DNA of 63,701 nt from Rhodospirillaceae bacterium. Lineage in GTDB: Bacteria > Pseudomonadota > Alphaproteobacteria > Rhodospirillales > Rhodospirillaceae. Both the position numbers and the translations under genes were made by a program. The notes under the pieces are model-generated. The model was not told where the DNA came from, did not search any database, and saw nothing but the letters and a program-made list of their open reading frames with translations. Location of the stretch: positions 1 to 63,701 of the forward strand of contig JAQWQC010000003.1 in the NCBI GenBank assembly GCA_029245025.1. The letters run 5' to 3'. Of this stretch, positions 18,040 to 28,683 are shown piece after piece (position 1 is the stretch's first letter; each line of letters opens with the position of its first letter).

Positions 18040-18292
18040 GGCTTCGGTATAAATGTCTCCATAGCCGCCATGCAACAGTGACCATGGCTTTCAGCTCGGA
18101 ATGGCCGAATTCTAGGCATTCTCATGCCTTCCTGATTCCCTGCGGACCATCCCCTTGGACTTAGAATGCACCTGAAGCTGACCCACTCTTTTAACTCGCT
18201 GACGAGTCTATTCATCAAGCAATGGTAAAATACATAGCACCGGAAAGCCTGAAGCGATAATCTCAATACCAGAGCTAAAAATAGCCTAGGCA

Positions 18293-18850
18293 TCAGTTTA
18301 GCGCCGCAGCGTCAATCCTCTTGGTTGCACATAGACGTTGACGAACAGCGGGTCTCGGACCCTGCTCAGAGCCGTGCTCATAAGCAACAACATACAAATC
18401 GTTACCAAACGCCCTCAACAACTCACCTGGTTCCAAGAGAAAATTAGGATTTTTAGGGCGCCCTAGTTTTTCATTTCCCTGCCCGAATGTTTCGAACATT
18501 AGAACTCCGCATGCTGCAAGAGACCCTATGAGATGCGGGAAATGGGGGCGGTGGAGATAATTGGTGACAACAATTCCATCGAACGTTGATACTGGAAATG
18601 GCCATTCGCCCACCTCCAAGTCCACTTCAAGAAGCGTCAGGCCAATCTGATCCGAGAGATCGGACATACCCGATACGTCGATATCAATCGCTGTCACGTT
18701 GTATCCTTGACCAAGGAAGTGGCGAGCATGACGCCCGTGCCCTGCAGCGACGTCCAGGATTCGGCCCCCCGTTCGCACCAACGGAGCGAACCTGGTTATC
18801 CAAGGCGAAGCCGGAATATCCGGATCATTTGGTCGGTCAAAGCTCGGCAT
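18293..18850 (-). CDS. Class I SAM-dependent methyltransferase, TehB-like
   Basis: This 185-aa cytosolic protein has a compact methyltransferase fold. Motif I is RILDVAAGHGRHARHFLGQG near residue 30, the acidic end of strand two VTAIDID near 52, and motif IV FDGIVVTNYLHRP near 90. Size and motif pattern match TehB/UbiG-like enzymes, often annotated as tellurite-resistance-type but of varied substrate. It is divergent from the M19 gene starting at 18949, so the 98-base interval holds both promoters. No partner gene defines the substrate. Confidence 0.8.
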   Translation of the reverse strand: MPSFDRPNDPDIPASPWITRFAPLVRTGGRILDVAAGHGRHARHFLGQGYNVTAIDIDVSGMSDLSDQIGLTLLEVDLEVGEWPFPVSTFDGIVVTNYLHRPHFPHLIGSLAACGVLMFETFGQGNEKLGRPKNPNFLLEPGELLRAFGNDLYVVAYEHGSEQGPRPAVRQRLCATKRIDAAALN

Positions 18851-18948
18851 ACGAATTAGGACTCAATTGTCGTGCTGTTGAAGACACAGCTCATCGACTC
18901 TTAGCACGCGAGAAAGTTAGCATGACTTGGAATCTGAAGGAGCCTTTT

Positions 18949-20169
18949 ATGTTTCGCACTACATCTGCGGGTCTAGTCCTTTTTGGTCTTATAATTGGAA
19001 TTCCAGCGTTGACATCTGCCCAGGATGTTCGCGCCCTTCATGACCGCATCGTCACCTTTGACGCGGAAATGGATATTCCGTTCGAATTCATGGAGGGACC
19101 CAATGATGTCGGACAAGAAACCGGAATGCAGATCGATCTACCTAAAATGGACCGAGGAGGGTTAGACGGCGCGCTTTTCGTGAACTGGGTCCTACAAGGC
19201 GGACGGACACCTTCCGCATACGCGAAGGCCCGTGCCGATGCAGAGAAGAAGGTCGCAGCTATCGAAAATATGGTTCAAACCTATCCTGACCGGATCGGGC
19301 TAGCTGGAACCGCAGATGAAGCTGAGAAGTTGGTGGCTGAAGGTAAGCATTTTGCCGTCATGGGCATGGTAAATGCATGGCCGCTTGGTCCAGACCTGAC
19401 ATGGCTTCCCGAATTGTATGATCGCGGCCTGCGCAGCATCACCCTTAACCATGCCGGGCATAACCAATTTGCGGACTCATCGCGACCACGTGCACCACTC
19501 AATGACAAACCCCAAGAACACGTCGGACTGTCTCAACTAGGCCGAAGACTTGTCATGATGATGAACGACCTCGGCATCATCGTAGATATCTCTCAGGTCT
19601 CACCGCAGACCCTGTTTCAAACAGCCGAACTATCTCGGGCTCCCATTATTGCGTCGCATTCCGGCGTAAAAAACATCATCGATACCGCACGAAACCTGAC
19701 CGATACCGAAATGTTAGCCATTAAAGATAGCGGTGGCGCTATCGGTATCGTGGCATTTTCTAGTTACTTGCGCCCAACACAGCCAAAACAGGGCGCGGCG
19801 TTTGGCGCGATCTTGAGAGAGTTTAGCACCACGAACCTCGCTGAAATCATAGCGACATTCTCCGCAGAGAAAGTTGAGAAGTTTAAGACCGATTTCGCGA
19901 CCTATGAAAAAGCGTTTCCGCGGGCAACCGTCGCCCAATATGTCGACTCCATTGCCTACGCGGTCGACTTGGTTGGCATTAACCACGTCATGATTAGCTC
20001 AGACATGGAACATGGTGGCGGTGTCACGGGATGGATGGATGCCGGTGAATCCCCGGGAGTGACAGAAGAGCTTGTTTCTCGTGGCTATACGGAGGATCAA
20101 ATCGCCAAGCTGTGGTGGGGGAATTTTGCCCGTGTTTGGCGTGCCGTTGAGACAGCAGCCGCCAATTAG
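18949..20169 (+). CDS. Membrane dipeptidase (M19) homologue with altered metal site
   Basis: The protein has 406 aa from ATG 18949, six bases after GAAGGAG; longer frames reaching 18586 run antisense to another gene. A Sec signal peptide ends near LTSAQ. It aligns along its length with the intact M19 protein at 26383. M19 enzymes hydrolyse dipeptides with a two-zinc centre held by HxD, a bridging Glu and two His. Here HxD is changed (DAEMDIP), the bridging Glu is Val (GMVNAW), and the first of the later His is Gln (DISQVS). Only the Asp, the second His (ASHSG), the substrate Arg (ARN) and the catalytic Asp (SSDM) remain. Dipeptidase activity is doubtful; a binding role or changed chemistry is possible. 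Confidence 0.83.
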   Translation: MFRTTSAGLVLFGLIIGIPALTSAQDVRALHDRIVTFDAEMDIPFEFMEGPNDVGQETGMQIDLPKMDRGGLDGALFVNWVLQGGRTPSAYAKARADAEKKVAAIENMVQTYPDRIGLAGTADEAEKLVAEGKHFAVMGMVNAWPLGPDLTWLPELYDRGLRSITLNHAGHNQFADSSRPRAPLNDKPQEHVGLSQLGRRLVMMMNDLGIIVDISQVSPQTLFQTAELSRAPIIASHSGVKNIIDTARNLTDTEMLAIKDSGGAIGIVAFSSYLRPTQPKQGAAFGAILREFSTTNLAEIIATFSAEKVEKFKTDFATYEKAFPRATVAQYVDSIAYAVDLVGINHVMISSDMEHGGGVTGWMDAGESPGVTEELVSRGYTEDQIAKLWWGNFARVWRAVETAAAN

Positions 20170-20263
20170 CTCAATTTGACGCAGTGCAGCAAAAAGCCTA
20201 AGAACATAGGAATAGTAGGCGATATAGGCCCGATTTCCTGTTTCTCATGGGTGGAGCAATGCG

Positions 20264-22273
20264 GTGACCAAGCCGGCGGCACCTGAAAATCAGACACTAG
20301 ATTTAGCAGCGGAATTTCCGGCAGCTGACCCTAAGGCATGGATGACCTTGGTTGAGAAATCCCTGGGTGGCCGACCCTATGAGAAACTAGCTTCGAAAAG
20401 CTATGACGGCCTGAGGATCGAACCGCTCTATACGGCGGATGGATCCAAGCAAAATAGTAGCCCGGCTATCCAAGTACAACCAGGCTGGGATTTACGGTGC
20501 CTCTCATCGCACCCAGATCCGCGCGAAGCCAATAGACAAATATTGACGGACCTTGAAAAAGGGGCGACCTCGATCTGGCTGAAGCTAGACCCAGCGGGTC
20601 GCGCGGGCACGGTTATCAAATCCCGCGCCGACATAGACGCTTTGCTTGATGGAGTCTTTCTTGATCTTGCGCCAGTGATTCTTGATCCGGGCGGACCGTC
20701 GTTGCCACCAGCGGCATATTTAATGGACTTGTTGACGCGCAAGGGTGTGGCGAATGATTCTTTCTCGGGAAACTTTGGCGCCGATCCACTCAGCACCTTA
20801 GCCGCAGTTGGCAAAGTCATCGTTCCAATGGATACGCTTCTTGGACGTATGGCTGACCTAGCTGCGCATACAGCCAAGACCTATCCGGATGCCAAAGCTC
20901 TTAATATTGCAACGACGGTGTATCACAATGCGGGTTGTTCTGAGGCGCAGGAAATTGCAATCGCAATAGCCACTGCGGTCGAATACATACGTCACATAAC
21001 AACTGCTGGTGTCTCTATTGACGACGCCTGCCGTCAGGTTGCCTTTACATTGACCTGTGACATTGATGTCTTTTTAACCATTACTAAACTGCGTGCAGCA
21101 CGTCGCTTGTGGGCCAGAGTGTCAGAAGTATGCGGGTCTAACACGATCGCGCCAATGTACGCCGTCACTGCACCACGCATGATGAGTCGGCGCGACCCTT
21201 GGGTGAATATGTTGCGCGGAACAGCCGCCTGTTTTGCGGCGGGGGCTGGTGGTGCTGACGCCATTACAGTGCTGCCTTTTGAGAGCGCTGTCGGATTGCC
21301 GACCTCGTTAGGTCGGCGCATCGCCCGGAATACCCAAATCATTCTGCAAGAAGAATCATCTATTAATAAAGTTACAGATCCTGCCGCAGGATCCTGGATG
21401 GTGGACTCTCTAACCGACGAGATGACCGAAGCGGCTTGGTCCATTTTCCAAAATATTGAGAAAGCCGGTGGCATGGCGACCGCACTCGAGAGCGGCGCTA
21501 TCGCTGAGCGTATTGGAACGACAGAATTGGCGCGCGCCAAAAACATATCCACACGCAAAGATGCGCTCACCGGCGTTAGCGAATTCCCAAATCTCGCAGA
21601 AGATCCTGTGGAAATTGACACGCCAGATATTTCAGCAATCACGACGGAAGCGGACGCCAGAGCGGCTAGCGCGCCTGGTGCGATTGGGAACCTGCCGGAG
21701 CATGGGAATGGAACATTGATGGCGGCTCTGGTGAAAGCGGCAGCAGAGGACACATCTGCGCCAACGATTAGCGCGGCTCTCAAAGGTTCTCCAATCGAAC
21801 TCCCGCCACTGCCACAACATCGTCTGGCAGAAGATTACGAGGCGCTTAGAGACGATAGCGATAGCTTCGCCGCCAAGTATGGCGTGCGACCTCAGATTTT
21901 TCTCGCCAATATTGGGAGTATCGCCGAATTTACGGCACGGGCATCTTTTGCCAAAAACTTTTTTGGAGCCGGTGGCATTGGAGCTTTGACTGGGCAAGGC
22001 GGACTAAAAACGAGTGTCATCGCAAGTGAGTTTAAGAGCAGTGCTGCCACAGCCGCTGTTATTTGTTCTACCGACGCCCTTTATTCTGAGCACACGGAAG
22101 CAATGGCCCGAGAGTTGAAAGCGACAGGGGCTGTGGCTGTCTATTTAGCGGGGCGTGGTGGCGAACACGAACAAGCTTGGAAATCAGCTGGTGTCGACGA
22201 GTTCATCTACATGGGCTGCGACGTCTTGGCCGTTTTAACCGACACCCACCAACGATTGGGGGTTGGTTCATGA
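20264..22273 (+). CDS. mutA: Methylmalonyl-CoA mutase small (beta) subunit
   Basis: This 669-aa subunit has GTG start 20264 with TGGAG nearby. MutA pairs with MutB to interconvert methylmalonyl-CoA and succinyl-CoA in propionate metabolism, in the cytosol. It has the mutase TIM-barrel part ([20 protein letters not shown] near 330, [28 protein letters not shown] near 360) and a degenerate C-terminal Rossmann domain that lacks the cobalamin-binding DxHxxG motif, as expected for the non-catalytic subunit. The stop overlaps the mutB start as ATGA at 22270-22273. It is the first gene of the mutA-mutB-meaB run. Confidence 0.95.
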   Translation: MTKPAAPENQTLDLAAEFPAADPKAWMTLVEKSLGGRPYEKLASKSYDGLRIEPLYTADGSKQNSSPAIQVQPGWDLRCLSSHPDPREANRQILTDLEKGATSIWLKLDPAGRAGTVIKSRADIDALLDGVFLDLAPVILDPGGPSLPPAAYLMDLLTRKGVANDSFSGNFGADPLSTLAAVGKVIVPMDTLLGRMADLAAHTAKTYPDAKALNIATTVYHNAGCSEAQEIAIAIATAVEYIRHITTAGVSIDDACRQVAFTLTCDIDVFLTITKLRAARRLWARVSEVCGSNTIAPMYAVTAPRMMSRRDPWVNMLRGTAACFAAGAGGADAITVLPFESAVGLPTSLGRRIARNTQIILQEESSINKVTDPAAGSWMVDSLTDEMTEAAWSIFQNIEKAGGMATALESGAIAERIGTTELARAKNISTRKDALTGVSEFPNLAEDPVEIDTPDISAITTEADARAASAPGAIGNLPEHGNGTLMAALVKAAAEDTSAPTISAALKGSPIELPPLPQHRLAEDYEALRDDSDSFAAKYGVRPQIFLANIGSIAEFTARASFAKNFFGAGGIGALTGQGGLKTSVIASEFKSSAATAAVICSTDALYSEHTEAMARELKATGAVAVYLAGRGGEHEQAWKSAGVDEFIYMGCDVLAVLTDTHQRLGVGS

Positions 22274-24441
22274 CCCAGATTCCAAATTTCTCTGATATTC
22301 CGCTGGAAACGCCCGACGGTAGACGGATAAACAACAACGCCAATGCATCTGAACAGATTTGGAGCACACCGGAAGGCATTGACGTTAAACCCGCCTTCGA
22401 CGCCAGTGATGTTGATGGCTTAGACTTCTTGAATACGTTGCCGGGCGTTCCGCCATTTCTGCGCGGCCCCTACCCGACCATGTATGCGAGCCGGCCATGG
22501 ACCATTCGCCAATACGCTGGTTTCTCGACAGCTGAAGACTCAAACGCGTTTTACCGTCGTAACTTGGCTGCCGGACAAAAGGGCCTATCAATCGCATTCG
22601 ATCTCGCAACACATCGCGGGTATGACTCCGACCACCCAAGGGTTACTGGTGATGTCGGCATGGCCGGTGTTGCCATCGACTCCATATATGACATGCGAAC
22701 GTTATTCGACGGCATCCCCCTAGACCAAATGTCTGTTTCAATGACGATGAATGGTGCCGTATTGCCGATCTTGGCTTTGTACATCGTGGCGGCAGAAGAA
22801 CAAGGCGTAAAACCGGAAGCTTTAACCGGCACCATTCAGAACGACATTCTCAAAGAATTCATGGTGCGCAATACCTATATTTTTCCGCCTGAACCAAGCA
22901 TGAAAATTATTTCGGATATCTTCTCCTACACGTCGCAGAACATGCCTAAATATAATTCCATATCAATCTCCGGTTATCATATGCAAGAAGCTGGGGCGAC
23001 GGCCGATCTGGAACTGGCTTACACGCTCGCGGACGGCGTGGAATACGCACGTGCCGGTCAGGCTGCAGGGCTAGGCATTGATACCTTCGCGCCGCGCCTA
23101 TCGTTCTTCTGGGCCATTGGCATGAACTTCTTCATGGAAGTTGCCAAAATGCGGGCAGCGCGGTTGCTCTGGGCTAAGCTGATCAAACCTTTTGATCCGA
23201 AAAGCGACAAATCTTTATGTTTGCGCACCCATTGCCAAACATCTGGTTGGTCATTAACCGCACAAGACGTCTATAACAACGTGACCCGCACGTGCATCGA
23301 AGCGATGGCCGCGACCCACGGTCACACCCAATCGCTTCACACCAACGCACTTGATGAAGCTCTAGCTCTGCCGACAGACTTTTCGGCGCGCATCGCGCGC
23401 AACACCCAGCTTTTCATTCAACAAGAAACGGGTACGTGCCGTACGGTCGACCCTTGGGGCGGTAGCTATTATGTCGAGCGCCTAACCCATGACCTAGCCA
23501 AACGAGCTTGGGAGCATATTCAGGAAGTCGAAGAATTAGGCGGCATGGCCAAAGCGATTAAGGCGGGTGTTCCTAAGTTGCGGATTGAAGAGGCTGCTGC
23601 GCGCACCCAGGCCCGGATCGATTCCGGTCGGCAAACAGTCGTCGGCGTGAACAAGTACCGACTGGATGAAACCGAAAACATCGACGTCCTTAAGGTCGAC
23701 AATGCTGCCGTCCGCACCTCTCAACTTGAAAAGTTGAAGCGCTTAAAGGCCGAGCGAGATCAAGCTATTTGCCAGACTGCGCTGTCAGCCTTAACCGAGG
23801 CCGCTAAGAAGGGAGATGGCAACCTTCTCGCCCTTTCTGTTGACGCCGCTCGGGCAAAGGCTACGGTTGGTGAAATTACTAAGGCGCTGGAAGACGTGTA
23901 TGGTCGCCATGTTGCCGAGATCAAATCTATTTCGGGGGTTTATCGGAAAGAAGTGGGCGAGTCAGACCAAACAGTGTCCAAAGTCGCGGCCATGGTATCT
24001 GCGTTCGAGGAGAACGAAGGACGTCGGCCGCGTATACTAATCGTCAAAATGGGACAGGACGGGCACGACCGAGGCCAAAAGGTTATTGCCACCGCCTTCG
24101 CTGATCTTGGTTTTGATGTTGATATAGGCCCGCTTTTCCAAACCCCGGAAGAAGCCGCCCGTCAAGCCGTTGAGAATGATGTCCACATTGTTGGCGCCAG
24201 CTCGCTAGCAGCAGGACACTTGACACTTGTTCCGAAGCTGAAAGAAGAGCTTAAAAAATTGGGACGCGACGACATTATGATCGTCGCAGGTGGTGTTATT
24301 CCACCGCAAGACTATGACGCTTTAACCAAGGCTGGAGCAGCTGCGATTTTTCCTCCAGGCACGATTATTAGCGAAGCCGCTATTGGGCTGTTAGATAAAC
24401 TTAGCCAATCGCTTGGGCATAACACCCCAATGGCCAAATAG
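22270..24441 (+). CDS. mutB: Methylmalonyl-CoA mutase large (alpha) subunit
   Basis: This 723-aa catalytic, adenosylcobalamin-dependent subunit rearranges (R)-methylmalonyl-CoA and succinyl-CoA. The TIM-barrel substrate domain begins with the [21 protein letters not shown] block near residue 58. [13 protein letters not shown] is near 158, and [12 protein letters not shown] near 318 matches the family's active-site segment. The C-terminal B12 domain carries [11 protein letters not shown] (the DxHxxG cobalt-ligand motif) near 595. ATG 22270 overlaps the mutA stop; the longer frame from 22177 lies inside mutA and is rejected. meaB follows 10 bases after the stop. Confidence 0.97.
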   Translation: MTQIPNFSDIPLETPDGRRINNNANASEQIWSTPEGIDVKPAFDASDVDGLDFLNTLPGVPPFLRGPYPTMYASRPWTIRQYAGFSTAEDSNAFYRRNLAAGQKGLSIAFDLATHRGYDSDHPRVTGDVGMAGVAIDSIYDMRTLFDGIPLDQMSVSMTMNGAVLPILALYIVAAEEQGVKPEALTGTIQNDILKEFMVRNTYIFPPEPSMKIISDIFSYTSQNMPKYNSISISGYHMQEAGATADLELAYTLADGVEYARAGQAAGLGIDTFAPRLSFFWAIGMNFFMEVAKMRAARLLWAKLIKPFDPKSDKSLCLRTHCQTSGWSLTAQDVYNNVTRTCIEAMAATHGHTQSLHTNALDEALALPTDFSARIARNTQLFIQQETGTCRTVDPWGGSYYVERLTHDLAKRAWEHIQEVEELGGMAKAIKAGVPKLRIEEAAARTQARIDSGRQTVVGVNKYRLDETENIDVLKVDNAAVRTSQLEKLKRLKAERDQAICQTALSALTEAAKKGDGNLLALSVDAARAKATVGEITKALEDVYGRHVAEIKSISGVYRKEVGESDQTVSKVAAMVSAFEENEGRRPRILIVKMGQDGHDRGQKVIATAFADLGFDVDIGPLFQTPEEAARQAVENDVHIVGASSLAAGHLTLVPKLKEELKKLGRDDIMIVAGGVIPPQDYDALTKAGAAAIFPPGTIISEAAIGLLDKLSQSLGHNTPMAK

Positions 24442-24451
24442 GCCGCAAGCT

Positions 24452-25462
24452 ATGCTGGCATCTAACGCTTCCTCAACCAGCCGTCCTCGATTATCAGTCG
24501 AGGAGTACGTTGCGGGTGTGCGATCTGGAGATCGAGCCAACCTTGCGCAAGCGATCACATTGATCGAAAGCCGCAAGCCAGAGCACCAAGAACAAGCGCA
24601 AGAGGTCTTGCTTGAACTGGCATCATCAGCTGGCCAATCCATACGGGTCGGCATCTCCGGTGTTCCGGGAGCCGGTAAAAGCACAATCATTGACAACCTG
24701 GGGACTAACCTGACGGCCGAGGGCCATAAGGTTGCGGTTTTGGCCGTGGACCCAACTTCTGCACGAACCGGTGGGTCGATACTCGGCGACAAGACGCGGA
24801 TGGCCAATCTTGCGACGGACGATAATGCCTTTATCCGGCCCTCGCCAACATCAGGGACCTTGGGTGGCGTAACGCGAACAACACGCGAAACCATATTGGT
24901 CTGCGAGTCCGCAGGATTTGATGTCATCCTTGTGGAAACTGTGGGCGTAGGGCAATCAGAAGTCGCGGTATCAGAGATGGTCGATTTTTTTATGGTGCTA
25001 CTGATCGCTGGTGCTGGAGACGAACTTCAGGGCATCAAGAAAGGTGTCTTAGAAATCGCCGACATGATCGCTTTAAATAAAGCGGATGGCGACAATGAAA
25101 CCAAGGCCAAAGCATCAGCCGCTGAATATCAACGCGCCCTGCGCATCATCTCTCCGAAGGACCAGGACTGGACACCACCGGTCATAACCATCAGCGCTCT
25201 TGAAAATCGCGGTCTTGATGACTTGTGGGGCAGAATTACCCAGAGACACAATCAACTCACCGAATCTGGCAAATTGGCGGCGATACGACAACAGCAGCAA
25301 GTGAGGTGGATGTGGGCAATGATTGAGGATCTCCTCGTTGAGAAACTGAAAGCGCATCCAGAAATAAAGGCAATGGTGCCCAACATAGAATCAGCAGTCA
25401 CCGAAGGCACCCTGACGCCAGCTCTAGCAGCCGAGAAAATGCTGAAGACCTTTAGAGAATAA
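24452..25462 (+). CDS. meaB: MeaB/ArgK GTPase, chaperone of methylmalonyl-CoA mutase
   Basis: This 336-aa G3E-family P-loop GTPase protects and reloads methylmalonyl-CoA mutase with adenosylcobalamin. It shows the P-loop GVPGAGKST near residue 68, VLAVDPTSARTGGSILGDKTRM near 95, VETVGVGQSEVAVSEMVD near 155 and the guanine-specificity motif NKAD near 208. ATG 24452 is chosen because it follows the mutB stop by 10 bases; a TTG at 24413 inside mutB is less likely. Its place directly after mutAB fits the role. purU begins 3 bases after its stop. Confidence 0.95.
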   Translation: MLASNASSTSRPRLSVEEYVAGVRSGDRANLAQAITLIESRKPEHQEQAQEVLLELASSAGQSIRVGISGVPGAGKSTIIDNLGTNLTAEGHKVAVLAVDPTSARTGGSILGDKTRMANLATDDNAFIRPSPTSGTLGGVTRTTRETILVCESAGFDVILVETVGVGQSEVAVSEMVDFFMVLLIAGAGDELQGIKKGVLEIADMIALNKADGDNETKAKASAAEYQRALRIISPKDQDWTPPVITISALENRGLDDLWGRITQRHNQLTESGKLAAIRQQQQVRWMWAMIEDLLVEKLKAHPEIKAMVPNIESAVTEGTLTPALAAEKMLKTFRE

Positions 25463-25465
25463 GTG

Positions 25466-26341
25466 ATGCCATCACCATCAAATTGTAAGGGCTGTTATGT
25501 CCTAACCATCCAATGCCCCGACACGGTTGGTATTGTCGCGGCCGTTTCTACATTTCTGGCTAGCCATCAGGCTTTTATCACCGAAAGTGCACATTATGGA
25601 GATCCTGATACCGGCCGCTTTTTTATGCGCACAGTGTTTCGATCAGCCAACACCACCGCTTTACGTCAGGATGACATAGCATCCGGTTTTGCTGAACTCG
25701 CTCAACGTTTCGAAATGAACTGGGATCTTTTTGAAGCGGGCGAGAAAGTTAAAGCCGTTATCGCCGTATCAAAGTTTGGCCACTGCTTAAATGATCTGCT
25801 GCACCGTGTGCAGATCGGAGCTATACCCGTAGAGGTGACAGCTGTTGTTTCGAACCATGAGGCCTTCCGCGATCTCGTAGAGTGGCACGAAATTCCTTTT
25901 CATTACTTGCCCATCACTGCGGATACAAAAGCCGTCCAGGAAGAAGAATTATCAGAGTTGATTGCCGCGACAAAGTCAGAACTCCTCGTGCTTGCACGGT
26001 ACATGCAAATTCTTACACCTGGCACTTGTGATCAACTTTCAGGCAGAATTATTAATATTCATCACTCGTTCCTACCCGGCTTCAAAGGCGCCCGCCCCTA
26101 TCACCAAGCGCACGCACGCGGCGTTAAGATTATTGGGGCTACGGCGCATTACGTCACATCGGATCTGGATGAAGGCCCCATTATTGAGCAGGCTGTGGAA
26201 CGAGTCGATCATACACTCAGCCCTGAAGACCTTGTATTGCTAGGCCAAGATATAGAAAGCTCGGTCCTCTCACGAGCAGTGCGCTGGCACGCAGAGCGAC
26301 GCGTACTGTTAAACGGCTCTAAGACAGTGGTCTTTCGCTAG
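25466..26341 (+). CDS. purU: Formyltetrahydrofolate deformylase
   Basis: This 291-aa cytosolic enzyme hydrolyses 10-formyl-THF to THF and formate, balancing one-carbon pools. An N-terminal ACT domain (YVLTIQCPDTVGIVAAVSTFLA) is followed by the formyltransferase domain. The latter has KAVIAVSKFGHCLNDLL near 93 and IINIHHSFLPGFKGARPYHQA near 193, with the catalytic Asn/His, then TAHYVTSDLDEGPII with the catalytic Asp. GTG at 25463 directly abuts the meaB stop; ATG at 25466 is the alternative I chose. Spacing implies co-transcription with mutAB-meaB, an uncommon partner set. Confidence 0.93.
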   Translation: MPSPSNCKGCYVLTIQCPDTVGIVAAVSTFLASHQAFITESAHYGDPDTGRFFMRTVFRSANTTALRQDDIASGFAELAQRFEMNWDLFEAGEKVKAVIAVSKFGHCLNDLLHRVQIGAIPVEVTAVVSNHEAFRDLVEWHEIPFHYLPITADTKAVQEEELSELIAATKSELLVLARYMQILTPGTCDQLSGRIINIHHSFLPGFKGARPYHQAHARGVKIIGATAHYVTSDLDEGPIIEQAVERVDHTLSPEDLVLLGQDIESSVLSRAVRWHAERRVLLNGSKTVVFR

Positions 26342-26382
26342 CTGCTAAGGATATTCTTCTCGATACTGCTTATTCATTATCA

Positions 26383-27639
26383 ATGGATCGTGTCATGCGC
26401 AGCCTAACTCTGTCTCTCACTCTTTCGCTCGCCGCCTGGACAAGCACACACGCCGAAACCACGGAAGACATGATAGAGCGGGCACGCGGCATCCATCAGC
26501 GAGTAATTACTATCGATACCCACGTCGACATTCCGCCTAATTTCGCAACCCCCGCCTATGACCTCATGAAACCGGGTCCAAGTAGACAGCAGGTTCACCT
26601 TCCAACGATGATTGAGGGTGGGCTTGACGCAACTTTTATTATCGTCTTCGTTGGGCAAGGTCCTCGCACGGAAGCCGGATACGCGAAAGCACTCTCTGAT
26701 GCCTTTGTGAAGTTTGCGGCCATTCACCGCGTTACGAGCGACATGTACCCAGACCAAATTGAATTGGCCAGAACCGCCTATGACGTTCGCCGGATCGACG
26801 CAGCTGGCAAGAAGGTAGCACTTATCGGGATTGAAAACGGGTATCCCATGGGTAAAGACCTACGCCTACTGGATCAGTTCTACGACTATGGCGCTCGCTA
26901 CTTCGGACTTATTCATGCTGGCCATAACGATCTTGGTGATTCGTCCATGCCTAACCGGCGAAGCCGTGAACCTGTCGAAGAGCATGGCGGCCTCACAGAA
27001 CTAGGCCGTCAAGTCGTGCACCGCCTCAATGAACTTGGAATCATGGTCGATGTATCTCACTCTTCGAAACAAACGTCGTTGGACATCATCGCAGAATCCA
27101 AAGCCCCTGTGATTGCATCCCATTCTAGCCTGGAAGGTGTTTACGACCATCCACGTAATATGAGCGATGAAGAGCTCATGGCTATTAAAGAGTCCAACGG
27201 AGTCGTGCAGGTTGTCGCTTTCGATACTTATTTGCGTGCTGTTCCTCAGGCTAAACAAGATGCCATTGCAGCCCTATGGAAGGACATAGGCGTTAAATCT
27301 ATTAGCGATTTCAGAACCATGCCTCGCGAGGGGCTAGAAGTTTACCGAGAAAGAATGGCTATGCTGGAACTAGAATTCCCCAAGGCCGGGGTTAAAGACC
27401 TAGTGGACCACATTGATTACGCGGTTGAGAAAGTGGGCATTGAGCACGTGGGCATCGCGTCTGACTTTAATGGCGGCGGAGGTATAGATGGCTGGTCCGA
27501 CGCCTCAGAAACCTTCAACGTGACCCTGGAATTAGTACGACGTGGTTTCTCCGAAGAGCAAATTACTAAGCTCTGGGGCGACAATTTATTGCGCGTCATG
27601 GAAGACGTTGAAGACTATGCAAGCGGACAAAAAGGATAG
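26383..27639 (+). CDS. Membrane dipeptidase, peptidase family M19
   Basis: This 418-aa protein has a Sec signal peptide ending near THAET and is periplasmic or lipid-side. All M19 metal and substrate residues are visible: HxD in DTHVDIP near residue 47, the bridging Glu in GIENGYPMG near 148, His in DVSHSS near 225, His in IASHSS near 246, Arg in HPRNMSDEEL near 257 and Asp in SDFNGGGG near 363. Such enzymes cleave dipeptides, including D-residue dipeptides. It starts 41 bases after purU and its last base is the first base of the next gene's GTG, so the two are coupled. It is the intact counterpart of the degenerate copy at 18949. Confidence 0.92.
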   Translation: MDRVMRSLTLSLTLSLAAWTSTHAETTEDMIERARGIHQRVITIDTHVDIPPNFATPAYDLMKPGPSRQQVHLPTMIEGGLDATFIIVFVGQGPRTEAGYAKALSDAFVKFAAIHRVTSDMYPDQIELARTAYDVRRIDAAGKKVALIGIENGYPMGKDLRLLDQFYDYGARYFGLIHAGHNDLGDSSMPNRRSREPVEEHGGLTELGRQVVHRLNELGIMVDVSHSSKQTSLDIIAESKAPVIASHSSLEGVYDHPRNMSDEELMAIKESNGVVQVVAFDTYLRAVPQAKQDAIAALWKDIGVKSISDFRTMPREGLEVYRERMAMLELEFPKAGVKDLVDHIDYAVEKVGIEHVGIASDFNGGGGIDGWSDASETFNVTLELVRRGFSEEQITKLWGDNLLRVMEDVEDYASGQKG

Positions 27640-28613
27640 TGGAGGCAAGCACTGCATTCCGGTTCTTCCGCTTTTTCCTGATAAGTGTCGCCCTTACCAG
27701 CTGTGGCTCTTTATATGAACCTTTGGGGCCACCTATCACAGATCCTCACATTGACGGGAATAACTTTGTAACTCGTGACGGCGTGCGTTTACCGGTGTCA
27801 GTTTGGGGTCCACGCGAACGGCCTAAAGTTGTTGTTGTCGCTTTGCATAGCTTTGGGGAATTTCGCGACGCGTACGCCCTCATCGGTGAGTATCTGGCAA
27901 AACGTGATATTGCGGTATGGGCGTATGATCAACGTGGCTTTGGTGATGCGCCCCATCGCGGAGTCTGGTCAGGCAACAAAACGATGACACAGGATTTTCA
28001 GGACTTTGTTTCTGCCGTTCAATCGATTACCGGAACTGAGATCCCCGTTGTTTTCCTTGGTGAAAGTATGGGAGCTGCCGTCGTGCTAGGTGCGCTCGCC
28101 GAGCCCAACACAATAAAGCCACACGCCGTTATACTGTCGGGGCCCGGCGTGCGCGAGGACCGGCCTTGGCGGTATTGGTTCAACGCTGGATTATGGCTCG
28201 CAACGCGCGTTGCCCCAGGGTTCGAAGTGAAAGTTGAGCGGGTATACGATTCACGATTGGACGACATTCACGCATCGCGATGGGCAAAAGATTCAAGAGT
28301 CATTAACCGCGTTCGTCTGGATACTTACTACGGTCTTATTCGACTGAGCGATTTTGGATCTAAAGCAGCGCAGTCTGTAGAAGCCGAGACGTTGGTCCTC
28401 TTCGGTACAAAAGATGATCAGATTCACCCGAAGTCCATTTGCGCGTTAATGACTCGTTTGGGTGATAACGGATTACTTCAGGTATTTGAAGACAAGCCGC
28501 ACTTGATGTTTCAGGTTCGTGACCAGATGCCGACCCTATCCCTCATTGAACAATGGATTGATACACCTGGCCATGTCTCTAGACCCAGCCAGGGTTTGCC
28601 TTGTGAGTTGTGA
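27639..28613 (+). CDS. Alpha/beta hydrolase lipoprotein (monoacylglycerol-lipase-like)
   Basis: This 324-aa protein starts at GTG 27639, sharing one base with the preceding stop, with AAAGGA upstream. The N-terminus is a lipoprotein signal with lipobox LTSC near residues 19-22. The alpha/beta hydrolase core has the oxyanion segment VVVALHSFGEFRDAYA near 65, nucleophile elbow GESMG near 142, acid residue in FGTKDDQIHP near 265 and histidine near KPHLMF 290. This matches the serine-aminopeptidase S33 / lysophospholipase-like group, anchored to a membrane. It ends the apparent purU-M19-hydrolase transcript. Confidence 0.85.
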   Translation: MEASTAFRFFRFFLISVALTSCGSLYEPLGPPITDPHIDGNNFVTRDGVRLPVSVWGPRERPKVVVVALHSFGEFRDAYALIGEYLAKRDIAVWAYDQRGFGDAPHRGVWSGNKTMTQDFQDFVSAVQSITGTEIPVVFLGESMGAAVVLGALAEPNTIKPHAVILSGPGVREDRPWRYWFNAGLWLATRVAPGFEVKVERVYDSRLDDIHASRWAKDSRVINRVRLDTYYGLIRLSDFGSKAAQSVEAETLVLFGTKDDQIHPKSICALMTRLGDNGLLQVFEDKPHLMFQVRDQMPTLSLIEQWIDTPGHVSRPSQGLPCEL

Positions 28614-28683
28614 ATTCGCTGGCTAGGGCCATAATGGGGCTAAAGTAGTCTCAGGTCGTCTTCATTGATTCTCAGACCGTCGT

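Noticed and set aside
18586-18948. N-terminal extension of the M19-like gene to 527 aa
   Set aside because: The stretch runs antisense to the methyltransferase at 18293-18850, and a GAAGGAG site with signal peptide fixes the start at 18949.
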